DNA of 64,000 bases from Acytostelium subglobosum LB1 (GCF_000787575.1 NW_012236506.1:314225-378224), one strand, 5' to 3'; positions 1 through 11,700 are shown, counted from the first letter of the stretch. The notes: generated from the letters alone by a model not told the origin. Numbers and translations are program-made.

Positions 1-2297
1 CAAATGGTGTAATCTGGAATTGATTGATTGATGAGTGATTAGTGATTGAGTGAGTGATTGGAATAGTTCCAGTGATCATCCAGATGTACATACATTCTCA
101 TTGATCTTGATGAATATTGATCCAAGTACTTCCAGTAGTTTACACTTGATGTCCACATTCTCCACGCGCTGGAAGTTGTTCATGATTGATAACAGTGTCC
201 TGTCAATATAAGGTGAGAACTCCTCGATAGTGCATACATAGTCGTCAACGTCTATGTTGTGATTGATTGATTGATTGATTAGTCCAGCGCCACACCATCG
301 CGATCAACAACAACAAACCAAACTTACAAGCCTTGAGTGAGTCCCATGCTGTGAGTGAGATGACTAGATCATCGATGCTGGTCAATTCTAGGATTATCTG
401 GACGATGGCCATTCGCATGTTCTCTGGTATCTTTGGTATCCAATAGCTGATCAGCCAGCATATACGTCGTCTGATGATGTTGTATCGCTTGTCCTGCATC
501 TGCAACTCCACCATGAATACGTTGGAGAACAGAGTGTCAAAGTTGACATTGTCGTACAGGTCATAGTAGCCCAGTCCAATGGTCATGTAGCAGGCCTCCT
601 TGAGTAGCAGCTGCTGAGTGGTCTGTGGCTGGCCGGGCGCCATCGCGCCACTGGTGACGTAGAGCAACATCTCGTGCACAGTCTTGACGCCAACCTCGTG
701 GAAGTGTCTCATCAGCAGGATGAACAAAGAGTACGCGACCGGCTTGATCTCGTAGGCGTTGGACTCTGCGCCATTGTCAATGTCAAGAATGAACTCCTCA
801 GGGTCGTCAGTCCACTGCAACAGCTCCTCCTCAGTCAGTATCAGATAGTTGGACACCAATGCCTTGAGCAGCTCAGACAATAGTGTGGCCGAGAAGAACT
901 GATGGACGTACTGCTGCGCCCTGTGGGTGGGAGTGATGACGTCGGGCAGTGTCTGTGCGGCCAGCTTGGAGATGGGCTCTGACTCGTCGTCATCCTCAAA
1001 CATCATCTCTGTCTGATAGCTGTGACAATCGACCACTGACTTTAGGAATGTGAGTGATTGGACCAACGACTTCTTGAAGAAAGACCTCTTTGCATTGTCG
1101 TCCATGGCATGCGGGTTGTACCGCAGTATCTGCTGATTGAAGTAGTTCAAAGATGATGGAAGGAACTCAATGAATGACAATGGATGTTGAAGCTGTGCCT
1201 GAGTGATCGTCTGTGTGTGAGGTTGGATAATGTTAGTTTATGGGACGGAATGATTCCAAGCCTTGATTGATTGAATGATCATAGTGCATACCTTTTGAGA
1301 GACAAGTATGTATTGATCGAGAAGGCCAGGGAATGAGTTGTCTGATATGCTGATGTTGTTTGAGTCTGGTGTTTGTGATACTGTTGATGAGGTTGATGAT
1401 GCGGAGGCGGAGGCGAGGAGTGTCGACCTCAGTGAATGTAGACGCGACAGTGTGTTGAAGAGGTAGTTGAAGTGCTTGGTGATCTCAGAGCTCTCTTGAT
1501 ACTCTGTATGTCCATATTGAATGATTCGTCGCATGATCTTGGCCGCCATCAACAACTGCTCAAGTGAGCTGAGATGTTGCTGTAGCGTAGCCTCGATGTT
1601 GGTGTCATTGCCAGGCTGTGCCTGTGCTTGTGTCAGTGCATGTTCGAGCACCTGAGCCAGTAGATTGGTGCCATTCTCAATGTACGGACTGAAGAACTTG
1701 AACAGCTGATTGGAGATGGCGTAGAGTGCTTGGCGCTCGGGCAAGAAGCATCGCGAGGCCAACTCGTTCAATATATGTTTGATCGTAATCATCGCACTCT
1801 TCTTGTTATCATCGTTGCCCTGCTCCAATAGTGTAAACATCGATTGAAACAATGTTGGCCATTCAGTTGGATAATCAATACGTGCCACATGTGATATAAT
1901 GATTGATAAATGAATGGATATCTTTCCACTCTGACCAAGATGATTGAACTTTGTCAACAATGTCAACAACATCTCTCGATATAGTTGTTTATCCTGTGTT
2001 GATATTATACTACTACACTCATTCATTCATTAGTATCATTGATTGATTGAGCGAGGGGATGTACACATACGCCTTCTTTCGCCATACTGATGTGATGTTA
2101 TTCTTTAGGATGATTGTTGCTACGTATTGTACAAGTTGTGGAACGGTTTGATCGTTGAGCAACTGCATTAGGGCACCTGTGAACTGTGACACTTCACTTA
2201 ACTTCTTGATCTGTGTCTCTGCATTCCTCAACACATCTACATTAGGTGACAGTACATTGCAAAGCAATGTATACAACTGTTCCCTATTGATATCCAT
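1..2297 (-). CDS. ipo11: importin-11-like karyopherin, 3' end outside window
   Basis: Nuclear transport receptor of the importin-beta family, which carries cargo through nuclear pores under Ran control. Exons read 2297-2071, 2017-1292, 1210-328, 251-94 and 13-1 (continuing off the window); each junction is GT-AG and keeps frame. The N-terminus has the importin-N pattern: paired helices with AETQIKKL, then a stretch matching the ARIDYPTEWPTL motif where importin-11 has ARLDCPRQWPEL. The rest is helical HEAT-like sequence with a Ser-rich loop. About 670 residues are visible of a family length near 1000. The start is the first Met, in an AT-rich leader. Family identity rests on the N-terminal motif; another importin (7 or 8) is less likely. 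Confidence 0.85.
59..71. repeat. TGGAA-N3-TTCCA palindrome in an importin-11 intron
   Basis: Inverted 5-bp arms TGGAA and TTCCA around TAG. It lies in the intron at 14-93. One of a set seen across the window. Confidence 0.6.
1246..1258. repeat. near-palindrome GGAA-TGA-TTCC in an importin-11 intron
   Basis: Core arms are perfect and the outer base mismatches (C versus A). The same intron (1211-1291) holds, at 1229-1245, a 17-nt block also found in a CARMIL-GAP intron at 25330-25346. Confidence 0.55.
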
Positions 2298-2659
2298 TAT
2301 ATATAATAACTATTAATATACTATGATATGTTGTAGAGTTGTAGTTGTCTAAGTTTATTTGAATGATTAGTCGACCTCACATTCTTCGTTTGATTGAGTG
2401 ATTTTTGATCAAAATAAAAGCCCGGGCCTATTTCAAAAGCTGTAAATGGCAATGAACCAGGTGATCCATGTCATTGTGATGTGAGACATACAAAAGCGAA
2501 AGAAAAAAAAGAGTCTCGTTTTGCTTTTGAACGAGTCCACTAACTGCACTACCAACCACACTCACACACACGATACTCATACTTCAATTCAATTACACTC
2601 TCATTCCCTACAGTTATAACCGTCACAACAACATATATATAATATACACATAATATAAA
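2298..2659. promoter_or_regulatory. shared upstream region of importin-11 and the SLIRP-like gene
   Basis: The two genes point away from each other, so both promoters should lie in these 362 bases. AT-rich runs flank both start codons. I see no distinct element beyond this and no convincing ORF. Confidence 0.4.
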
Positions 2660-3311
2660 ATGAACAGAATCTTCGTTGCTCGTCTCCCATGGTCTGTCTG
2701 CAAGAGTATGTCAGATCAACAACATCGAATGTCTGGCTGGCGCAACAACAGTCAACAACATCGTCATCATCATTGGACAGGTGAATGAATGACATTCAGG
2801 CCATTCATTCATTCAATCATTCAGTTTGAATCGCATGCATTGCAATCATGTTCTCGAGTTGAATGAATGGTGAAGATGTTGATGTTGTTGGATGACCAGG
2901 CCAGCCAGCCGCGACAGACACTCATGTGATCAATCACAGTATCGACAAAGTACTAACTCAATCAATCAAACAATCAAACAAACATAGTCACTTTGAGAAA
3001 CCACTTCTCCAAGTTCGGCCCAGTTCAGGATGGTTACATCGTCTTGGACCGTATTACTAGAAGATCAAAGGGTTACGGATTCGTCACCTTTGCCAACAAC
3101 GAGTCTGCTCAGAACGCCGTTGCCGCCACACACGAGATCGAGGGAAGACAGCTGGTCGTCTCCATCGCCGTTGGTATGTATCATCAATCCTACTACATAG
3201 CGTCATCAATCAGACACTAACAAACCAATCAATCAATCAATCAATCAAACATTAACAGACAAGAGACAAGGAGAGCAAGCTCCCTCCACTCAGGACAACG
3301 TTGATGCTTAA
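2660..3311 (+). CDS. single-RRM protein, SLIRP-like
   Basis: Small RNA-binding protein of 94 residues, essentially one RRM. Exons are 2660-2705, 2988-3173 and 3259-3311. The joined N-terminus reads MNRIFVARLPW..., with an RNP2-like FVARLPW, then LRNHFSKFG, and RNP1 as KGYGFVTF. The layout matches SLIRP, a mitochondrial mRNA-stability factor (FVRRIPW, LKEHFAQFG), though a nuclear RRM protein of similar size cannot be excluded; no clear mitochondrial presequence is visible. Intron 1 is long for this window (282 nt), carries TACTAAC at 2951-2957, and intron 2 carries sense-strand CAAT repeats. The short acidic tail ends in NVDA. Confidence 0.75.
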
Positions 3312-3581
3312 ATGACGAATAAAAGTACGACAACATATATTCTTTAATCAAACAAGCATTATTCCCAAGGATCAATGGGATTCAATCATTCATTCGCGAA
3401 CGATGGCTTCATTCAGTCTCATCCACTTCTGGTCAGGGAGTCAGTCCCTTTCACACAAAGAGAGTTGAATGATTCATTGAGTTACTGTACATGACATGGC
3501 CTGAGGTAGGTTGAATGACCATCCTTCAACCTTTGCCATTGATATATTATTATAGCCACTACTGGCTAGCAGCCAACAATG

Positions 3582-4009
3582 CTACAGCTTCTGGAATGGG
3601 TTGCCACTTGGTGGCAAGTCAGCATCTTTCTCCACCTTGCCTGTTATGACCTATGTTGGAAGAGGTCAGTAAGAGTGATTAAAGTAGCATAACGAGTCTG
3701 AGATCTTGACATACTCCTTCTTGTATCTTCATTAGACAATCTCGTCCGACCATCAACATCTGTATCAGTGTTTCAGGATTCGTCTCATACTTTGAGTTCT
3801 CATAGTCTCTTCTTACACTCTCTCTTAGCACTACCTTCCTGTTGTTATCGTGTGTAAGTAGGTTGCTCTGTTGTGTCCTCTGATGAGAATGATTGATTTG
3901 AATGACATTACCATGGTATACCCTGTTCGTTTGGGTGATTGAATGTTCGAAGTGTCCTCATTATATCACGATACAGCCTGACCGCCTCCCTACTACCTGT
4001 TGCGACCAT
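3582..4009 (-). CDS. LYR-motif (Complex1_LYR) small protein
   Basis: About 105 residues from three short exons: 4009-3912, 3865-3715 and 3650-3582. It starts MVATGSREAVRLYRDIMR, so the LYR tripeptide sits in the first helix and is followed by charged residues and a downstream aromatic, as in LYRM proteins that work with mitochondrial acyl carrier protein in respiratory-complex or Fe-S assembly. It ends PPSGNPFQKL. The first intron is only about 46 nt with donor GTAATG, so its exact edges are the weakest part; the second (3651-3714) is a clean GTATGT...TAG. Which LYRM subfamily is unclear. It faces the AAA gene across 160 bases. Confidence 0.65.
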
Positions 4010-4170
4010 CCTTGTATCTATATGTGTATATGTTTGTAAACGAATGTGCTCAGAAGTGAAAGACACTTTACATCTTTCGTTTCATTCTTCAATCCCATAA
4101 TCAAACATCAAAGTTGTGTAACAAAGACAAGACGAAGAGATAAGATACAAGTTCAATCAATCAAGATAAG
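4010..4170. promoter_or_regulatory. divergent promoter, LYR gene and AAA gene
   Basis: A 160-base gap between two outward-facing start codons, with A-rich leader (CAATCAATCAAGATAAG) just before the AAA start. Confidence 0.35.
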
Positions 4171-5191
4171 ATGAGCGAACAACAACAACAACAGCAACAA
4201 AGAAAGGAGTCATCCTTAAGGACACACATCAATGGTGTATCACTGGATGATCAGAGATTCAGAGGAATAGATCCTGTTTTAAGAGATAGAGTACATGATG
4301 AGCTGATGTATACAGGTACAAAGTCATCATGGGAACATATAGTTGGATTGGATCAAGTTAAGCAACATCTAAAGGAGATCATAACATTGCCTATTCTAAT
4401 ACCAAGTCTCAAAAGTCCATCTGATCCCAAGTGCGTCTTATTGTTTGGACCACCTGGCACTGGCAGGAACATGATAGTACAAGCACTTGCCAACGATATC
4501 AAAGCCACTATATTCAACATATCAAGGAAGACCCTGGAGTCAGGTGATTGGGTATGTTGTACTTGGAGATGGAGACAAAGATAGACATGTCCTCACTCAC
4601 TCAATCTCAATCATACATTCATTCAATCAGGGATGCAATGGATCGACACTGATACGCGCAGTGTTTGAGGTCGCCAGCTGCTATTCACCGGTGATTGTTC
4701 ATGTTGATGATTTGGAGATGATCATGTCGAGTGGATTGAATAATGAGGAGATGAGACGTAATAAGACAGAGCTAATGGTACAATTGGATTCATTGAAGGA
4801 TAGAAATGAACAACAGGATGATTGGATGTTGGTCATTGGTACAACCAATCGTCCACAAGACGTGTGTTCATCATCACTCAAGAGATTTGTCCAGAAGCTA
4901 TATGTCCCGCTACCAGAATCAGAAGATCGTTATAAACTATTCCAACGACTATTGCCAGAGGATCACGAACTCGACGAGAATGATGCCGAGGAATTGGTCA
5001 AGATTACCGAGGGATACTCATGCACCGAGTTGGATAGCCTTTGCGTCGAGGCATTGATGCTACCGACTCCCAACACAGGTGTTACCATGGAGCACTTCAA
5101 ACAGGCATTGATCAGAGTGAGGCCATGTGTCAACGCAGCCCAACTTAAGTCATACGAGGCCCTGGATCAACAGTATAATAATTACTTTTAA
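4171..5191 (+). CDS. fidgetin-type AAA protein with degenerate ATPase motifs
   Basis: 313 residues; exons 4171-4551 and 4631-5191. Order: short Gln-rich start, linker helix, a W-x-HIVGLD motif typical of katanin/spastin/fidgetin AAA proteins, the AAA large subdomain, then the small subdomain and C-terminal helix. Active members sever microtubules. Key residues are changed. Walker A reads GPPGTGRN, with Arg99 for the invariant Lys and Asn100 for Thr. Walker B reads VIVHVDDL, with Asp154 for the catalytic Glu. The pore-loop region is shortened to DWGCNG. Sensor-1 TTNRP is kept, and the arginine-finger region SSLKRF is partly kept. I infer a weak or pseudo-ATPase. The long N-terminal MIT or linker region of spastin and katanin is missing. 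Confidence 0.8.
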
Positions 5192-5678
5192 TATTAATAG
5201 AATAGTGTATATGTGTGCTCCATGGATTCCATTCATTTATAATTACATTACAACTTCCATCTGGAAGTTGACACTTACACGAAACTCAACGATCACTCAC
5301 ACACTCACCATTCCATTCCATTCACACTTCCAACAACACCCACTGTTGTTGGTGGTTGATGTTGTTGCCGATCAACTCATCAGTCAGTGATTGAGTGAGT
5401 GAGGGTGTGGGGGCGAAGTTGGAAACAAACACACTACCGTTGTTAGAGGTAAGAAGGGCGAGTCCTTGAACAAGGATGAAATGAACCAAAGCCTAGCCTT
5501 GGCTTATAACTGGCCCCAATCACACACATAGTGTGCGCCAATTCGTACACTCTCCGCTTCCTACCTTGGATGCCAACTGCACCTGTCATGGGCACATCCA
5601 TCACCTTGTTTTGTGATTGGTTGAGGTTGTATTTGTTATATTAGTTCACAATCTTTAAATTCTAAATCAACATCAACA
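5192..5678. other. intergenic region before the Ras gene
   Basis: Contains C/A-rich sequence, then a GC-richer block (about 5420-5620) with an open stretch on the minus strand of about 50 codons that I do not recognise and that lacks clear splice or start context. Probably 3' flank plus promoter. Confidence 0.3.
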
Positions 5679-6583
5679 ATGAAGGAAACTATTTATAATA
5701 ATAATAATACAAAGATACCCTATAATATAATATTACTTGGCAGTGGAGGTGTAGGGTATGTATATCTCATTTCATCATTTATTCAAACTCATACTCAAAC
5801 TCAAACATTAGGAAATCTGCATTAGCCAATCAATTTGTAAAGGATGTATTCATAGAGGAATATGATCCAACTACTGAGGATAGATATAGCAAGTCTTGTA
5901 TAGTCAATGGGAAGCATTATGATATTAATATAACTGACCCTTGTGGAGAGAATTACTACTGCTTGTCAAAGTCATACATGGAGGAAGGTGATGCATTTGT
6001 TCTGATATACTCAATCACCGAGAGATATACATTCGACTTGATACCATCTATTGTGGACTCTTTAAGAAGGATCAAAGGACAGGACAACCTACCCATTGTG
6101 TTGGTTGGAAACAAGATTGATCTGGTGGTGCACCGAGCCGTGGACCATCAAGAAGGTGAACAATTGGCACAAAATATTGGATGTCCATTCCTTGAGACTA
6201 CGTCCAAGCACAAGGTGAACGTTGACGAGGTGTTCTATCTATTGCTCAATGAGATAGAGATGGTCAAGGAGATGGCCAACCTGTCTACTCGCAAGTCGTC
6301 TCGTCGCCCATCACTGACACAACATTTGGAGACTTTGAAATGTCTGCTGAGTAGACCTTTCACAAGCAACAGGAAGAGGAAGTTGGAAAAGAAGAACAAC
6401 AGGTCGAGTCAAGAGATGAGCATGGACTCCAGGTCAATGAGTGGGCAACCAGAAGTAGTGGTCGGCTCTCTAAGAAGAGGTGACTCCACTATCAAGCTGT
6501 CAAAGAAGAAGAGACCAGCAATGACCCATTCCAAGTCATTATTCAATGTATTGATGTGCGGCGGTAATCATGTACCTGAATAA
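5679..6583 (+). CDS. atypical Ras-family small GTPase
   Basis: 282 residues; exons 5679-5755 and 5812-6583, joined inside the G1 loop. G1 is GSGGVGKS (21-28), switch I is YDPTTEDRY (43-51, Ras/Rap type), G4 is NKID and G5 is a poor ETTSK. The G3 loop reads DPCGEN (68-73) where Ras has DTAGQE: the DxxG frame is kept but the catalytic Gln is Glu. Loss of that Gln usually slows GTP hydrolysis, so a GTP-locked or differently regulated switch is inferred. The C-terminus is a basic Ser/Arg/Lys-rich extension ending CGGNHVPE with no CAAX box, so membrane attachment, if any, would rely on basic charge. It converges with the phosphodiesterase gene, 88 bases away. Confidence 0.85.
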
Positions 6584-6671
6584 AGACGTTGACTGGATGG
6601 ATGGTTGGATGTATATATTATAGTACTATCCTATTTATTATTGGCATAGTCAATGGCCTGTCTCCATCACT

Positions 6672-9305
6672 CTAATAGGTCAACTTGCCATTCAAAAGAA
6701 GGTTCATTGGTTGGTCTCTAATGGCATCGATAAACAATGTGTCCAGGAATGCCATGTGCAGGCCAGGATTGTGTTGGAAGTACTTGTTCAAGTCACTCGA
6801 GTATACTTTGTATATTACACTCTGTTATAATATTAAGTAATGGTTGTTAGTATTCAATCATTCATTCAATCAATCAACTAACATACATTCTTCTGGGCGA
6901 TCACTGTTGTCCTGTGGACAAGAGGAGGTTCGTTGGTCATTGCATTGACATCACCAAGGAATGAGCCATTTGTGAAGCTCTCCAGTGAGTCCTGCTCCTT
7001 GAATATGAATGAACCATCGGCAACCAAACATCCATACTCTGCCGTATCTCCCTGCTTCCACAGACATTCATTCTCATTGATCTGGTCCCTGTGTAGGATT
7101 GATTGAAGCGCCGTCTTCTGTGAGTTTGTACATCTGCTGAGTACACTGTTGAGGTTGATGGTCTCCCATGACTTCTCATTCCTCATCTCCCAGAGTTTGG
7201 TTACAAAGTTGATTGATTCTGTGCTGTTCCTTGTTATCGATAGGAAGTCCTGATGATTAGGTGAAGGAGATGGGATGTCAGCACATTTCTAATGTTACAA
7301 CATGTGATCACTAACACATACCTCCTTGCTAAACACTAATACTCCAACATCTGTTACTGCTGATACTTTGGCCGACCGTCTACCTCCCATGATCAGTGAC
7401 ATTTCTCCAAAGTAATCGCCAGCGATAAGGTTCTTCTCGAGGTCGCCAACGGATACCTTGACAATGCCAGAAGCCACGACAAAGAATGCATCGGGCTCAG
7501 AGTCCTGTGCAATGATAACGCTGCCCTGTGGATAGGTCTTGCGCGTGGCCGTTCGAAGAATCTCTGCCGCCTGTGACAGAGGGATCGAGCGGAAGATGTC
7601 CACCGATTCCATAAGCTTGAGAATGTCGACGGCCTCTGAGTGCATGTGCTTCTCGACGTCGAGCCGCAGCGTGTGACGGACGCCCTCGTGCGCAATCTTC
7701 AGACCACTGTCGGCGGGAAGTGATTGCTCGGAAATGTGGACGAGATAGAGTCGAGTCTTTATCTCGCATGGAAGTGATGCCAGCACTGTTACCGGCGTGT
7801 GAATTGGCGGGACACCCGCCTCGTGCAATACTATCGTATGGTTCCAGGGCTTCAAGAAGAAGTTCATCCTCGTCGAGTTCATTATATTCTTACAGTTCAT
7901 CTCCTTGATTCTTGTTGGATCGAAGCATGTATCGCCAGAGTAGTATCTTTATAAAGTATGGCAAATGATTAGTATGATTGGTTGGTGGTGCATGCGTGTG
8001 GATCATGATCTGATGTACGTACATGCTCTTGCCTCCAAAGAATACTTCAAAGGAGATGGTTGGTATCGTATGGATGGTGTAGAAAAACTTTAGTTCCGCT
8101 CCCTATGATTGATTGATTGATTGTCAGTAATTGATTGATTGAATGAATGATTAACTGGATAGTTACCGCTATATTCATGGGCTCTCCAATGATTACTGGT
8201 CTAAATATGAAGAGTCGTCGCAGCATGTCTTGACTGAGATTGGACAACGCGCTATACTTCCTGAGGAATGAGTTGAGGATGGTTGGTGTGGTAACAACCG
8301 TTATCTGATACTCCTCCAACAGCTTTTGAAACGTTCCCGAGTCATGATCGGCATGGCAATGTGTCAGAATGATATAGTCCACGCGTCTAGTTGGCACTCC
8401 CTGACTCTGCAAGAAGCTACTCGAGTGCAATGGAGGATCGACCATAACTATAGTGTTGTTGGCGGGGGTGGAGGAGGGAGTGTGTCAGTTGGATGGACGA
8501 ACGAAAGAATGATTGAATACATACTGCCTCTCTTGTTGACCCAAAGGACAAAGCCTGTTGTTGACTTCTTGGGATCGAATCCATGTGATGAACCAATGAT
8601 GGTGATTCCGAATGTGGGCGGCTCGAATACATCGTTGCTCGCAGAGATTGAGTGGATGGGATCGGGGAATGCGATCTTGGACGGCAGACAAGACACTATT
8701 TCATCCTGCTCGCCATCATTGCGCGCCTTGTTGACCACCTGAAACGTGCCCTCCTCCATCTTGTAGTGCACCTCAACTTGCTGCGGCAGACGCGCGACGC
8801 CGGCCTCGTCAAACAGGGCAAAGTCAAACAGCTCGTCGACGCTCTGGAACGTCCTGAGATACTTGCACTCGCGCTCAATGTCGGGTATCTCCTCCTTGGG
8901 ATAGGTGCTGTGGAACTCCTGCAAGAAGTCGTGGTTCAGATGATGGTCCTTGTTCTGGTTGAAGTCGACGGGACCGAGTAGCGTCTCCTGGAAGACGATG
9001 CGAATGCGCTTCTCCTGCTCGGGCGTGCACACAAACAGCACCTTGCGCTTGAGTATGAAGAAGTTGAAGTAGGCGGGGAACTCGGCCTCGGCGGCGTTGA
9101 TGCCCGTGCGGCGGTCCCACAAGTCCTCTGGGAACACGTAGATCGTGGGCACGTCCAACTTCATTGCCATTGAATCCTTGATGGTCTCTGGTGGCACGCC
9201 AAACTGTATATTTCCAAGGCGACTCTTCACTATATAACCGCCGCGCGGCAGACTAATATAGCTGCCGATCGGCGTCGAGTATCTATTTGAGCTTCGTTTA
9301 AACAT
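6672..9305 (-). CDS. cyclic nucleotide phosphodiesterase, metallo-beta-lactamase fold with two cNMP-binding domains
   Basis: 759 residues from six exons (9305-8525, 8447-8167, 8102-8023, 7946-7322, 7249-6887, 6821-6672), all GT-AG and in frame. An N-terminal extension leads into a class II-like phosphodiesterase domain with the metal motif THCHADHDSG and a later YYSGDTCFDP. Then come two cyclic-nucleotide-binding domains; the first has the FGEMSLIMGGRRSAKV phosphate-binding cassette, the second a weaker FLGDVNAMTNEPPLVHRTTV. This is the architecture of the Dictyostelium GbpA/GbpB enzymes (PdeD and PdeE), cytosolic phosphodiesterases stimulated by cGMP or cAMP that shape chemotactic signals. 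I cannot tell which of the two it is. Introns carry sense-strand CAAT repeats. Confidence 0.88.
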
Positions 9306-10099
9306 TGATTCGAGCGAGATTAATCTTATCTCCTGCTCCTCCTTTCTTTTTGTTGTTGTTGTTGTTATTATTGTTGTTATTGTTGATATTGTAGTTTGTT
9401 TAGATATGTATATCTATTACTATATACTGTCCAGTCCTGTCCTGTCTTGTTATGTCCTGTCCTGTTCTGTCGTTTGATTGAGTTGTATTCACGTCGTCTT
9501 TTTGATATTAAATATCTTCAAGATCACATGTGTGTCTGTTATATAATATATATGTTATTATGATTAATGAAGATTATGTGAATGAGTGAATGAATGAAAT
9601 GAATGTGGTCTCTTGTGCACAAGAAGGGCTTGTTTCGAGACTCAAGCATGCGGTCCCACATGTCACCTGAATCAAGCTCAAGATCTACAAATTTGAATTT
9701 TTTTCGATTCGAGTCTAGTTGTTTTGTGTTGTTTGGGAGGTCTTTGAAACATGAACTCAATTAATAAATTATTGGGCTAACAGATAAAAAGATGAATACT
9801 AAGTAGTTGTTGTTAACGACAAAGAAAATATAACTAAGAGTAGTTTAGTTTATTATTAAAGTTATGTACAATTGAAGAAGTTGGAACTATTATGGCTCGA
9901 TTGTGTGTAAAGATAAATATATTTAAATATACAAATAATAATAAATAAATAAATACAGTTGTTGATTGATTGATTGAATATTAGGTGAGATATAAAATAA
10001 AGTGTACAAATATTAGATATTAATATCATCAGTTCGGATAATATATGTAAGATGTCGTCCAGTCCTTTGTAGGAATTAATGTGTTTGCCAATTATGGTC
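9306..10099. other. intergenic region between phosphodiesterase and ARID genes
   Basis: Holds the upstream region of the phosphodiesterase: GTT-rich leader, then imperfect TGTCC repeats near 9427-9471, then AT-rich sequence, then the 3' flank of the ARID gene. A minus-strand open stretch near 9539-9760 has no recognisable domain and a low-complexity end; I do not call it a gene. Confidence 0.4.
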
Positions 10100-11411
10100 T
10101 TAGGTCTTTTCCAAAGGTCTGATGATGGAGGTATTGTTGGTCTCTGGATATTTGATTGATTGAGTTAGTGAGTGAGTGGATGATCTATGATTGTGGACAT
10201 GGGATGATGAACTTACCTGCTTTGATACGTCTGAGGAATTGGATGATAATGGACTCTTCATCAATATTTTGTTGTTGATCAAAGTGATGGATGACGGCTT
10301 TGACGAGTTCACGACGACTTGGTTGATTGGATACTTTGAGTCTATGTACAGCATTATACTTCCTCAGTGATTTTAACTCTAGTTGACGTAGATTAACTGA
10401 TTGATTGTTGTTGTATGGTGAAGTTGATGATGTTGAGGAGATTGATGAGGATGAGGGTAGTGGATAGAAGTGCTCTTCATTGTGATCGTAGGGTGATGGC
10501 TCGACCGTGTGTGCAAGGTATGATGGTGGTACATGTTGATCGACGTTGTATAAATTGTTGATGTTGAGCAATGACTCAATGGTGTTGTGGGCGGCCGATG
10601 TACTGTGTGCATGTGGACTGGCAAACTGAGGTGGCGTGGCATGGCAGTCGGAAGATGGATGCATTGACATTGTACTCGACATTAACAATGATGATGGCGA
10701 AGATGTTGGTGAAGGAGTGGACTTGGCACTGTTGGGCGGGGATACCATGGACATATGTGGGTGTGAGTGCGCGGCAGCGGATGCCATCTTTTTCTTCTTC
10801 AAGTTGGCAGCCTTCTTCTCTGAATGTGTCTTGGACAAGTGTTTCTCGTAGGCCTCAAAGTCAAAGTTGGTGTCGTCGTCCATCTTGAGGAAGTTGAGTC
10901 TCTCAAATGGATACAAATACTTGAGATAATGTATCCTGAGACGGAAGCCGGCATCAGTGCGCTCTGGGTCGACTTCAAGGTCAGTGGTTATCTGGCGCCA
11001 TAACTTGTTCTCGATGACAGACTCTAGGCCACCTCTGGAAATGACACACGAGTAGAGACGGTATAAGTTGAGCTCCTTGTGGTCAAAGATCGGTATCTTC
11101 TCGATCGGTGTGCCTCGGTTATTCATAAATGTGAACAAGGTCAACATGAACTTCTTCTCCTCTTGTTCATCATAATGATGATGTTGTTGGTGGATATGTT
11201 GAGACATTGTTGGAGGTGATGAGGCACGATGATGAGGGGGCGAGGAATTGTGGATATTGTGATTATAATGGTGTTGGTGATTGTGAAGACTGTGGGTTGG
11301 GGCCAAATGATGTTGATTGTGATGTTGAATATGATTGGACATGGCCATCATATGTGAGGCATGTACTGGACTTGATATTGGACTACTACTACCTTGTTGA
11401 TGATGATACAT
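10100..11411 (-). CDS. ARID-domain protein with SAP30-like C-terminus
   Basis: 412 residues; exons 11411-10217 and 10143-10100. The chosen start is the Met before YHHQQGSS; an upstream in-frame Met only adds an AT-rich Ile/Asn tract that looks like leader. Order: His/Ser-rich disordered N-terminus; ARID/BRIGHT DNA-binding domain (about 85-180: FMLTLFTFMNNRGTPIEKIP, then the W-R-QI helix and LRIHYLKYLYPFE); a basic Lys patch; a long Ser/Thr/Pro region; and near the end LKSLRKYNAVHRL with ELVKAVIHHF, which resembles the Sin3-binding domain of SAP30. I infer a DNA-binding subunit of a Sin3-type histone deacetylase complex. The ARID call is firm; the SAP30 call is moderate. Confidence 0.8.
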
Positions 11412-11700
11412 ATTTAAATTAATATTAAATAAATAATAAATAATAATAATAATATTATTAATAATAATAATTAATAATAATATATTAATTAAATACAAGA
11501 GCTAATTAATATTAGTGAGAGGCTCTCTGCCGATTATAATATTATGATTGAGGATCCTGGTTTGAGTTTGAGTTGAGGAAGTACCTGTGGCCTGTTCTGT
11601 TTGGAAGTTGATTGATTGAAGTTGTAATTAACAACAGGTAGTTGGGTTGTTTGTGAAATGACTAGTTGGGAACTGGAGGTGCTGATCTTGTTGCTGTTGC

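Noticed and set aside
9600-9700. tRNA-like text (TTTCGAGACTC near a GGTCCC)
   Set aside because: No cloverleaf can be built: acceptor and anticodon stems do not pair.
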